Shown in pieces: positions 1 to 6,195 of a stretch of 6,315 nucleotides of DNA. The position numbers and the translations under genes are program-made. The notes beneath the pieces are model-generated. The model made no database searches and had not been told where the DNA came from. It saw only the letters and a list, made by a program, of their open reading frames with translations. Every line of letters starts with the position of its first letter. Position 1 is the first letter of the stretch. Source of the stretch: Clostridium sp. CAG:389 (lineage in GTDB: Bacteria; Bacillota; Clostridia; TANB77; CAG-508); NCBI GenBank assembly GCA_000438255.1, contig FR901867.1:1-6315 (forward strand), read 5' to 3'.

Positions 1-747
1 TAATACTTTTACAATACTCTCAAATATTTCAGAATCAGACAACTGTCCATTAGTGTTCTGATTTATAAAAACAATACATTTTTCATCATCTTCAAAATAT
101 TCATAAGTCTGATATTTATCCATATTTTCAAAATTATAATCCAAAATCTCCCCTGTAACCTCATCAACAATATAGCAAACACTTGACAAATCTAATATAA
201 ACTGTTTATCGCCATTAATAACTTTATCTATACTTTTATCATAATCAGTTTGAGAATTTTTACTAGAAATCTTCAAATATCCATCTTCATCAATATAATA
301 CTTAGAATTTACAAATTTGCTATCATTAAATATTTTTAGCAATTTATCTCTACTACCCTTTTCTATCCAAATTCCCGCATATTTAGGCAAATTCTGTTTC
401 AAAACATTATCTAACTCATCATATTTAGGAGCCGAATTCTTTATCATTCCAGCAAATGCAACCTTATATTTTATACTTGCCTTTACTGTTAAAACTTTTC
501 TCCCATCATATTCTTTTTGAATTTCATATATTTCGTCATCACCAGTAATACTTGTTTGCTTTTTTAAATCTTCAACTGTTGTATTTTCTTGATATTGAAC
601 TTCATTTTTATCTAATTCTGTATATATATTATTTGTTTCAATATTATTATATACTTCAAATTGTTTATTTAAACTACCAATAAATAGCAATCCAACTATT
701 ATTAAGATTATTAAAACACTTATAATTATTAATATTTTTTTCTTCAT
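1..747 (-). CDS. Membrane-anchored extracytoplasmic protein of unknown function (C-terminus cut by window edge)
   Basis: I do not recognise this family. The frame is open from an ATG at 747 to the window edge, giving 249 residues with no stop, so the C-terminus lies outside. The N-terminus is MKKK followed by a hydrophobic stretch at residues 5-24, as in a signal anchor or uncleaved signal peptide. The rest is polar and should be extracytoplasmic. Visible landmarks are TVEDLKKQTSITGDDEIY (57-74), a core around PKYAGIWIEKGSRDKLL (121-137), YYIDEDGYLKI (150-160) and YIVDEVTGEILDY (192-204). The last looks like a beta-hairpin of the 'x-V-D-x-x-T-G-E-I' kind also found in PepSY-like folds, but I would not assign a domain from it. 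The start is well supported: AGAGG lies 8 bases upstream and overlaps the stop codon of the ChW/M14 peptidase gene, so the two are probably co-transcribed and translationally coupled. A role next to the peptidase at the cell surface is inference. Confidence 0.8.
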   Translation of the reverse strand, partial: MKKKILIIISVLIILIIVGLLFIGSLNKQFEVYNNIETNNIYTELDKNEVQYQENTTVEDLKKQTSITGDDEIYEIQKEYDGRKVLTVKASIKYKVAFAGMIKNSAPKYDELDNVLKQNLPKYAGIWIEKGSRDKLLKIFNDSKFVNSKYYIDEDGYLKISSKNSQTDYDKSIDKVINGDKQFILDLSSVCYIVDEVTGEILDYNFENMDKYQTYEYFEDDEKCIVFINQNTNGQLSDSEIFESIVKVL

Positions 748-755
748 ACTTTGTA

Positions 756-761
756 TCCTCT
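756..761 (-). promoter_or_regulatory. Ribosome binding site overlapping the upstream stop codon
   Basis: On the minus strand the sequence reads TAGAGGATACAAAGTATG. The Shine-Dalgarno AGAGGA shares two bases with the TAG stop (762-760) of the M14 peptidase gene and sits 8 bases before the ATG at 747. This decides the start of the left-edge gene and implies that a ribosome ending the peptidase can re-initiate on it. Confidence 0.7.
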
Positions 762-3210
762 AAATATTTTTTAACATATCTAATGTTGCTTGTATATACC
801 TATTTGAATAATTATGATTTAACACAGATTGATGTCCATTAATTCCTGCACTTGGTAATTCAATTAATGCAGATTTTGCTGCTTTTGATGTTGATCCTAA
901 TGAATTTCTTGCCCAGTTTATTAAATATCCATTTCCATATCTTCCAACTGCTGATCTATCATTTTCTGGGAATTGTTTTGAATAATATGAACATATATCT
1001 CTATCGCCTATTACTTGCGTTGTCCATCCATGTAAGTCAACTAACATTGTTTGACCATTTTGTGATTTATGTTTTAATAGAAAATCTCTTAAATATTGTG
1101 ATTCATATGCTTGGAATCCTGATGTTCCATTATAATTTCTATTATCAGTATATCTTGTATAATAACTTCCTACTTGCCAGCATCTGTTCATATCTATTCC
1201 TTTATTATTTGGAGCTTGGCTAAATAAAGTTGTTCTACCTGGTCCATTATTTGTACTTCCATAATTTAATCCATCCAAATTTACACCTGGGAATATATAA
1301 ATTGTCCACTTTTCTGCTAAATCAAAGTCTTTATCACTTATTAATTTTTGATAGAAGTCATTTGCAATTGTTACTAATTCTTGACCATCTTTTGCCCAAA
1401 TGTCCTCAAATCCATGTATTGCAAATGTTGCAAAAAACACATTTGTTCCACTACCATATTTATAATATTTTAAATCTCTACCTCTACTATCGCCTTTTGC
1501 TTTTAATCCTGTTATTCCATATGTTCCAGTAGTATATTGAATTTGCTTTCTAATAGTAAATTCTTTTGTGGTTTTTTCTAATATTTTATCATCTTTTAAT
1601 ACTTGTACTACAAGTGTATGTTTTCCTAATGAATATTTTGAAAAATCAACTTCTATTTCAAATCCAGGTGTTTTATTATAGATGTTTTCATTTCCATATC
1701 CTTTTACAGAATTTATTACATCTGTTCTTTGTGTTCTCTTTAATTTACTTTCATCTAACTCTTTATCATCAAGCAATATTTTTGTTGTTGTATTCTCTTC
1801 TGTTGTCATTATCCAGCCTTTTATATTTTGATTTATATTTTCAATTTGATTTGTTGGATTATCAATATATATAGTTGTTTGTGATTTTTTTATTTTTGGT
1901 ACTATTTTTATTTCTATTGCTTCTAATCTTAATGATTCATCAAATGTTCCTGATGTTTCTCCGTCATAGCACCAATCTTGCCATCCTATATTTTGGACAT
2001 GTGTTCTATACATAACAGAATATTCTGTTGTTCCTTCTAATTTTATTCTTATTCCTTCAAGTCTTAAAGATTTTCCTGATGTTCCAGCAAGTTCTCCTGC
2101 ATTTTTCCATCCTTGCCATCCTATATTTTGTATATGTGTTTGATATCTTAATGTTACTCCTTTTGGCAAATTAATTGTTTCTATTTTTATACCTTCAAGT
2201 CTTAGTGATTTTCCTGATGTTCCAGCAGTTTTTGCATCACTTTTCCAATCTTGCCATCCTATATCCTGTATATGTGTACTATATTTTATATGCACATCTC
2301 TATCTATTGTAAAGTCTTTTGTATATGATTCTATTTCTTTTTCATTTTCATCAACTATTGCTATTTTTAATATGTATTTTCCAACTTTTAAATCACTTAA
2401 TTTTACTTCAAAATTAAATCCTGGGTTTGGGTTTTCTTTTTGAGTTCCATATCCTTTTATTGCATTTAATACATCCTGTCTTTGTGTATAATTTATATTT
2501 TCTATATTTTGATTATTATCTAATGTTACTTTTATTTTTGTATTTGATATATTTGCCATCTTCCATCCTGATATTGCTATTTTTTCTTGATTATAATATG
2601 TATCATTTATAAGTGTGTCTATACATATTATTCCTTTTTCAACTTTATCTATGATTTTTATTTGTATAGCTTCTAATCTTAAAGATTTCCCAGTTGTTCC
2701 TGCAATTTCTCCATCTGTCTTCCATTCTTGCCATCCTATGTCTTGTACATGTACTCTATACATAACACTATATTTTTCTGTATTTTGTAATTCTATCTTA
2801 ATTCCTTCAAGTCTTAAAGCTTTTCCTGATGTTCCTGACATTTCTCCATCTTTTTTCCAGTCTTGCCATCCTATATCTTGTACATGTGTTTGATATCTAA
2901 TTGATGTATTTTCTAAATTTTCTAATTTTATTTTTATAGCTTCTAGTCTTAAACTTTTTCCAGAAGTTCCGGCTGTTTCACCATTAGTTTTTGAAAAATC
3001 TTTTTCCCATCCTTCATTTTGAATATGAGTATTATATGCTACTACTGGTGTTTTCGTAGCAGTATTTTTTGTTTTCTGTGTCTCTGTTATCTGATTATTT
3101 TTTTCAGCTCTTACTACATTTTGATTTCCCATGCATCCTAATACAAGAGCTACTGATAAAGTAAGTATTAATACTATTTTTAAAATTTTTTCATCCTTTA
3201 AAATTTTCAT
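760..3210 (-). CDS. Exported multidomain protein: six ChW repeats, two beta-sandwich modules and a C-terminal M14 zinc carboxypeptidase-like domain
   Basis: This is an 816-residue exported protein. The N-terminus (residues 1-35) is a signal peptide with hydrophobic core 10-25. VLGC at 23-26 could be a lipobox, and VRA at 33-35 a signal peptidase I site. Six ChW repeats (about 57-96, 104-141, 149-186, 307-344, 353-391, 399-436) share the pattern H(V/I)Q(D/N)IGWQ-W ... GTSGKSLRLE-IKI. ChW repeats are clostridial surface modules thought to mediate cell-envelope or substrate binding. Two Ig-like modules (about 194-303 and 446-554) share GW, R-x-DV, GYG and PGF. Residues 558-816 are an M14 metallopeptidase domain. 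The likely zinc ligands are H599 and E602 (HGFE) and H727 (DLHGW), and the catalytic Glu is E784 (LIELP). N675-R676 match the carboxylate-binding NR pair, and N644-L-D-G with R659 matches the NPDG...R127 spacing of carboxypeptidase A. Likely substrates are peptidoglycan stem peptides or proteins; specificity cannot be read. The start at 3210 has AAGGGGG 7 bases upstream. Confidence 0.93.
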   Translation of the reverse strand: MKILKDEKILKIVLILTLSVALVLGCMGNQNVVRAEKNNQITETQKTKNTATKTPVVAYNTHIQNEGWEKDFSKTNGETAGTSGKSLRLEAIKIKLENLENTSIRYQTHVQDIGWQDWKKDGEMSGTSGKALRLEGIKIELQNTEKYSVMYRVHVQDIGWQEWKTDGEIAGTTGKSLRLEAIQIKIIDKVEKGIICIDTLINDTYYNQEKIAISGWKMANISNTKIKVTLDNNQNIENINYTQRQDVLNAIKGYGTQKENPNPGFNFEVKLSDLKVGKYILKIAIVDENEKEIESYTKDFTIDRDVHIKYSTHIQDIGWQDWKSDAKTAGTSGKSLRLEGIKIETINLPKGVTLRYQTHIQNIGWQGWKNAGELAGTSGKSLRLEGIRIKLEGTTEYSVMYRTHVQNIGWQDWCYDGETSGTFDESLRLEAIEIKIVPKIKKSQTTIYIDNPTNQIENINQNIKGWIMTTEENTTTKILLDDKELDESKLKRTQRTDVINSVKGYGNENIYNKTPGFEIEVDFSKYSLGKHTLVVQVLKDDKILEKTTKEFTIRKQIQYTTGTYGITGLKAKGDSRGRDLKYYKYGSGTNVFFATFAIHGFEDIWAKDGQELVTIANDFYQKLISDKDFDLAEKWTIYIFPGVNLDGLNYGSTNNGPGRTTLFSQAPNNKGIDMNRCWQVGSYYTRYTDNRNYNGTSGFQAYESQYLRDFLLKHKSQNGQTMLVDLHGWTTQVIGDRDICSYYSKQFPENDRSAVGRYGNGYLINWARNSLGSTSKAAKSALIELPSAGINGHQSVLNHNYSNRYIQATLDMLKNI
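1546..3042 (-). repeat. Duplicated coding cassette: two copies of (three ChW repeats + beta-sandwich module)
   Basis: Within the peptidase gene, residues 57-304 (bases 2299-3042) and 305-555 (bases 1546-2298) have the same order: three ChW repeats of 45-47 residues, then a module with GW, R-x-DV, GYG and PGF. Corresponding landmarks are 250-251 residues apart (W68/W319, GW 215/465, R244/R495, GYG 253/504). Repeats are also close at the DNA level: cttgccatccta recurs on the plus strand about every 135 bases at 1978, 2113, 2249, 2729 and 2863. This implies duplication of the whole cassette after the ChW triplet formed. Repeat 1 lacks the second Trp of GWQ-W, and repeat 6 has GTFDES in place of GTSGKS. 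Confidence 0.85.
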
Positions 3211-3217
3211 TTGTTTT

Positions 3218-3224
3218 CCCCCTT
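3218..3224 (-). promoter_or_regulatory. Strong Shine-Dalgarno of the ChW/M14 peptidase gene
   Basis: AAGGGGG is followed by AAAACAA (7 bases) and the ATG at 3210. It is one of the strongest ribosome binding sites in the window and fixes the start, leaving a complete signal peptide. Confidence 0.75.
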
Positions 3225-3262
3225 TAAAATTATACTAATTATAATTTAGTGTTTTATATAAA

Positions 3263-3291
3263 ACTATACATAAATACCAACAACTTATCAA
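3263..3291 (-). promoter_or_regulatory. Sigma-A-type promoter of the ChW/M14 peptidase operon
   Basis: Minus strand: TTGATA (3291-3286), a 17-base spacer, then TATAGT (3268-3263). Each hexamer has one mismatch to consensus. Transcription would begin near 3256, giving a leader of about 45 bases before the ATG at 3210. The peptidase and the left-edge gene would share it. An overlapping alternative, TTGTTG-17-TATATA, lies 7 bases downstream. The 143-base gap between the glycosyltransferase and peptidase genes (3211-3353) holds this promoter and the ribosome binding site but no convincing terminator. Confidence 0.55.
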
Positions 3292-3353
3292 AAAGTTTCA
3301 TTTTTAGATAAATTTTTAATGTATTTTTGTTATAATGTCCAAAATATACATCT

Positions 3354-4340
3354 CTAAAATGACATTTTAAAAACAATATATCCTATTAACGGAAAATGTA
3401 AAATTATTATTTCTTTATATTTTCTTTTTTTCATTCCTTTAAAATATAAATATTTAAAATATTTATGGATTGGTAAATACAGTATTTTTGCTTTTTGGGC
3501 ATTCTCAAAATATTTTATAACATCTTCTTCCTCTTTATTTTGTTCTGAATTATAGTCTTTACACATTAAAACACCTGCAAGATATGTTTCTGTAATTGCC
3601 CTATATCTATATTTTAAATATGATTTATAAGTATTTCCATTTTTTTCTTTCCATATTTTTATATTTTGTTTAAAGTTTCTGCCTCCAAATGCATTATTTC
3701 CATGAAGTCTATATTCAAATAATGGTTTGTCTATACAATATACACCTTTTAATTTGTTTGCTATATATAATGAATGCCAATCATGTGCTATTGTGTTTTT
3801 GGAAAACGGAATCATCAAGTTTCTTACCTGTTTTGTAAGTAATTGGCTACATCCTATTGCTATATGTCTTGAAAATGGTAAAATATCTTTTTTATATTTT
3901 TCATTTAATATTGGCATATTTTTATATCTTAAATAACTTTCATGCAATATTTTTCCATTTTCATCAATTTGTTTTGCATCACAATATACTAAATCCACAT
4001 TTTTTTCTTTTAATATTTTTAAACTTTCTTCTATTTTATTTGGATACCATATGTCATCATGGTCAGAAAATGCAATGTATCCAGCTGTTGATTTTGTTAG
4101 TACAAATTCAAAGTTTTTTGTGTATCCTAAATTTTGGGGTTGAAAGTATAATTGTATTCTGTTGTCTTTTTGTTCATATTCTTTTAATATTTCTCTAACT
4201 TCTTCGTTTGTAGAACAATCATCTGATATTATTAGTGTAAAATTTTTGTATGTTTGCTGTAATATACTATCTATTTGCATTTTTAAATATTCAATTTTTG
4301 TATTATATGTTGTTAATAATATATCTACTTTTTCTTCCAT
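3354..4340 (-). CDS. Family 2 glycosyltransferase (GT-A fold), rhamnosyltransferase-like
   Basis: This 328-residue cytoplasmic or membrane-peripheral enzyme probably transfers a sugar from a nucleotide donor to a cell-envelope glycan. GT2 landmarks appear in order: the N-terminal strand DILLTTYN (6-13); ISDDCS (38-43), where the nucleotide-binding Asp is expected; FSDHDDIWYP (91-100), carrying the DxD-type metal site; GCSQLLTK (163-170); HDW (186-188), where D187 is the likely catalytic base; and YRLHGNN (210-216). The last two are common in bacterial rhamnosyl- and galactosyltransferases of polysaccharide pathways, so a rhamnosyltransferase-like role is plausible but the donor sugar cannot be read. 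The C-terminus (about 285-328) is basic, with a short hydrophobic patch (IIILHFPLIGYIVF) that may attach it to the membrane. The start at 4340 has a modest AAGAGAG 7 bases upstream. It stands alone, with its own promoter and gaps on both sides rather than inside a polysaccharide cluster. Confidence 0.9.
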   Translation of the reverse strand: MEEKVDILLTTYNTKIEYLKMQIDSILQQTYKNFTLIISDDCSTNEEVREILKEYEQKDNRIQLYFQPQNLGYTKNFEFVLTKSTAGYIAFSDHDDIWYPNKIEESLKILKEKNVDLVYCDAKQIDENGKILHESYLRYKNMPILNEKYKKDILPFSRHIAIGCSQLLTKQVRNLMIPFSKNTIAHDWHSLYIANKLKGVYCIDKPLFEYRLHGNNAFGGRNFKQNIKIWKEKNGNTYKSYLKYRYRAITETYLAGVLMCKDYNSEQNKEEEDVIKYFENAQKAKILYLPIHKYFKYLYFKGMKKRKYKEIIILHFPLIGYIVFKMSF

Positions 4341-4376
4341 TTTTTCACTCTCTTTATTTATGTTTTGTCCAAAAAC

Positions 4377-4405
4377 ATTTTACACTTTTTCAAACTTTTT
4401 ATCAA
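4377..4405 (-). promoter_or_regulatory. Sigma-A-type promoter of the glycosyltransferase gene
   Basis: Minus strand: TTGATA (4405-4400), a 17-base spacer, then TAAAAT (4382-4377). Each hexamer is one mismatch from consensus. The predicted start point is near 4370, about 30 bases before the ATG at 4340. The gap 4341-4452 contains this promoter and a ribosome binding site; no GC-rich hairpin with a T-run is visible after the anti-sigma gene. Confidence 0.5.
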
Positions 4406-4452
4406 TACTTTTTAATCATTATTCCAAGTTAATTTCATAAAATGTTACAATT

Positions 4453-5649
4453 TTATTCTACTGCATAATATTTTGACCACTTATTATCCCACACCAAATA
4501 ATCACTCGTTGAACCACCTATTATTTCACCAGTTGTGCAATCCACAAAATAACTAAATTGACCTTTTTGGGTTCTTTCCGCCAAATTTTCAAACTCACTT
4601 TTATTTTCATCATTTTGTACTCCATATTTCAAAACAACAATCCAAACTCTTCTTACTCTATCATCAGTTTTATATAAGTAACTTTCATTATCAGGTACCT
4701 CTGTTTGCATCATAGGTTTATAATAATCATCTGTATATTTTAATCTTGCATAAGCCTCAGCATTCATTTTCTCAATTCTAAGTTCAGCACTTACCCCAAT
4801 AATATCCTTAGTTTCAACTTTTCTATCTTCATTTTTTGCAATTTCTATCGCTTGTTCTTTTGTTATCTCAATCGGATTATTTTCAAATTTGTTATCTCTA
4901 ACAGTATAATTATATAATTTTTTATCTTTTGCTAAAAAATCTATTTCTACTGATTCATAGCTATTAGCTAATCCGTCATAAACTTTACTAAATGTTGCAA
5001 AAAATTTAAAACCCGTATTACCATTTCCTTCTCCTTTTAAATCATTTGCACGTAATGAAACTAATTGATAATCTCCTTCTTTATATCCAAATTTATTATA
5101 AAAATCCTTTGCCACTTCTATTGCTTCTTTTCTAGTAATCGTATAATTTTCCCATTTTTTATTATAATCTCCAAAAATCAAGCTTTCAAATTTTGCTGTT
5201 TTTGCATTTACTGATATTATCCATTTATTGTTTGTTCTAAAACAATATGATGTTAATAATTTGTTTTGATCAGGTACATCTGTTGTTTCAACTATTATTT
5301 CATCTGTAAAGCCTATTTCCTTTAATTTTTGTTCTGCTATTTCCTTTGCTTGCTCTTCTGTTATATTTTGTATTTGACTTTCTTCATCTAATTGTTGTTT
5401 AGCTTGTTCTATACTAATTCTTTCCGGGTCTTTCCATATTTTTTGATACAATCCATATCCTGCAAAGCTTACTCCTCCTGCTATTGCAATTGTAGTACAT
5501 GCTGTCGCTAAAATTTTTGTAAATTCAACTACTTTATTTTTTATTTTTACATCTTTATATAATGCTTTCTGAATAGATTGTGTAAAACCTACTGGAACAT
5601 TTTGATTAGTATTTATTTTTTTTATTATTTTCTCATCAATATCATCCAT
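4453..5649 (-). CDS. Putative anti-sigma factor: one-pass membrane protein with three extracytoplasmic PepSY-like units
   Basis: This 398-residue protein probably holds the adjacent ECF sigma factor inactive at the membrane and senses an envelope signal. Residues 1-44 are cytoplasmic and would be the sigma-binding part (IDEKIIKKIN, then VPVGFTQSIQKAL). No HxxxCxxC zinc motif is present, so it is not a ZAS-type anti-sigma; the layout is closer to DUF4179-like clostridial proteins. A single membrane segment spans about 46-68. Outside are three units, each opening with IT-x-x-(Q/E)-A-x-E-(I/V)-A at 96, 171 and 262. They close with strands such as WIISVNAKT (143-151), VEIDFLAKD (234-242) and WIVVL (336-340) plus YFVDCTTGEIIGG (367-379). 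This is PepSY or YcdB/YcdC-like. PepSY domains are proposed to bind or inhibit peptidases, so proteolysis-linked sensing is possible but inferred. The start is fixed by a perfect AGGAGG 9 bases upstream and a one-base gap after the sigma stop codon (TAG-A-ATG). Confidence 0.8.
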   Translation of the reverse strand: MDDIDEKIIKKINTNQNVPVGFTQSIQKALYKDVKIKNKVVEFTKILATACTTIAIAGGVSFAGYGLYQKIWKDPERISIEQAKQQLDEESQIQNITEEQAKEIAEQKLKEIGFTDEIIVETTDVPDQNKLLTSYCFRTNNKWIISVNAKTAKFESLIFGDYNKKWENYTITRKEAIEVAKDFYNKFGYKEGDYQLVSLRANDLKGEGNGNTGFKFFATFSKVYDGLANSYESVEIDFLAKDKKLYNYTVRDNKFENNPIEITKEQAIEIAKNEDRKVETKDIIGVSAELRIEKMNAEAYARLKYTDDYYKPMMQTEVPDNESYLYKTDDRVRRVWIVVLKYGVQNDENKSEFENLAERTQKGQFSYFVDCTTGEIIGGSTSDYLVWDNKWSKYYAVE

Positions 5650-5650
5650 T

Positions 5651-6161
5651 CTAATTTTCCTCCTCTAAATATCTTTTTATTTTCTTTTTTCCTCTTGATA
5701 ATTTTGTTTTTATGGTATTTTCGTTTTTATGTAGGATTTTTGCAATTTCTTTTGTTGTATATTTTTCTAGATAGTACAACGTGATTATTATTCTTTCTTC
5801 ATATTCTAATTTTGAAATAAGAATATAAAAATCCAAATCTGTTTTAATCTCATTTTCTTTAATTTGATTTTCAAGATTATTTTGTTCATATGATATATTT
5901 TCTTTTTTGTTTTTTCGGTATTGCTTATTACATTTGTTTATAAGTATTTTGATTATCCATGTTTTAAAATATTGATTATATTTTAATTTTTTTATATTTC
6001 TATATGTTTCTATCATTGTTTCTTGTACTGCTTCATTTATATCATCTTCATTATATAGTCTTGTTTTTGCAATTTTGTATAATTCACTTTGTATTTCTAG
6101 TATTAGTCCGTGTAAATGCTTGCTTATCTCCTTTTTTTGCTTTTTCTATTAACTCTTCCAT
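5651..6161 (-). CDS. ECF-type RNA polymerase sigma factor, reading frame broken near codon 18
   Basis: This sigma-70 family (ECF) factor would direct RNA polymerase to envelope-response promoters. The N-terminus starts at the ATG at 6161, behind GGAGG (6175-6171, 9-base spacing), and reads MEELIEKAKKGDKQAFT. That frame hits TGA at 6086-6084 after 25 codons. The rest of the protein lies in another frame, open from a TAG at 6148-6146 and having no ATG, GTG or TTG before 6016. It continues LILEIQSELYKIAKTRL ... EDDINEAVQETMIETYRN ... YFKTWIIKILINKCNK, which is region 2 (residues ~10-80 of the joined protein). Region 4 follows at ~110-165, with the helix-turn-helix YTTKEIAKILHKNENTIKTK. Between ACA (Thr17) and CTA there are four bases, CGGA, where homologues have one codon. 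Joined, the product is about 169 residues, normal for the family. Starting at 6016 instead would give 121 residues lacking most of region 2, with no ribosome binding site. The cause is a mutation or an assembly or sequencing error; programmed +1 shifting is less likely. Confidence 0.85.
5659..5664 (-). promoter_or_regulatory. Shine-Dalgarno of the anti-sigma gene inside the sigma-factor coding end
   Basis: The perfect AGGAGG lies in the codons for the terminal Glu residues of the sigma factor (GAG GAG GAA AAT TAG), 9 bases before the anti-sigma ATG at 5649. Start and stop are arranged as TAGAATG, a typical coupled sigma/anti-sigma junction. Confidence 0.75.
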
Positions 6162-6170
6162 TATTTGTGT

Positions 6171-6175
6171 CCTCC
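6171..6175 (-). promoter_or_regulatory. Ribosome binding site that fixes the true sigma-factor start
   Basis: GGAGG is followed by ACACAAATA (9 bases) and the ATG at 6161. Together with the canonical ECF N-terminus it precedes, this shows that the gene begins here and not at the internal ATG at 6016. Confidence 0.7.
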
Positions 6176-6195
6176 ATTTCAAACGTTTGATATCT

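Noticed and set aside
317..520. Plus-strand 67-codon open frame
   Set aside because: It lies opposite the left-edge gene, which has a coupled SD and a coherent membrane-anchored layout; the plus-strand frame has no SD.
852..2893. Several plus-strand open frames opposite the peptidase gene (852-1223, 1230-1532, 1566-1874, 2427-2612, 2615-2893)
   Set aside because: They are antisense shadows rich in Leu, Phe, Tyr and Ile, without ribosome binding sites. The one at 2615-2893 only mirrors the ChW repeats.
3251..3264. Perfect 14-base palindrome GTTTTATATAAAAC near the peptidase promoter
   Set aside because: Nearly all A/T; palindromes of this length are expected by chance in this composition. 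It overlaps the likely start point, so an operator is possible but unsupported.
3301..3353. Possible terminator after the glycosyltransferase gene (ATGTAT...ATACAT)
   Set aside because: The stem is short, purely A/T-rich with a bulge and not followed by a clean T-run.
3727..4440. Plus-strand open frames opposite the glycosyltransferase gene and its promoter
   Set aside because: They overlap one another and a clear GT2 gene on the other strand, have low-complexity hydrophobic composition and no start signals.
5651..6016. Sigma factor as a complete 121-residue protein starting at 6016
   Set aside because: Region 2 homology continues upstream in the same frame without a start codon, and the canonical N-terminus plus SD lie at 6161. 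The short form would lack most of region 2, and its ATG has no SD.
6107..6113. Programmed +1 frameshift as the default explanation for the sigma gene
   Set aside because: No stop codon sits at the slip site, and no SD-like stimulator at prfB-type spacing or downstream structure is evident. An extra base by mutation or consensus error is simpler, so I keep recoding only as a testable alternative.
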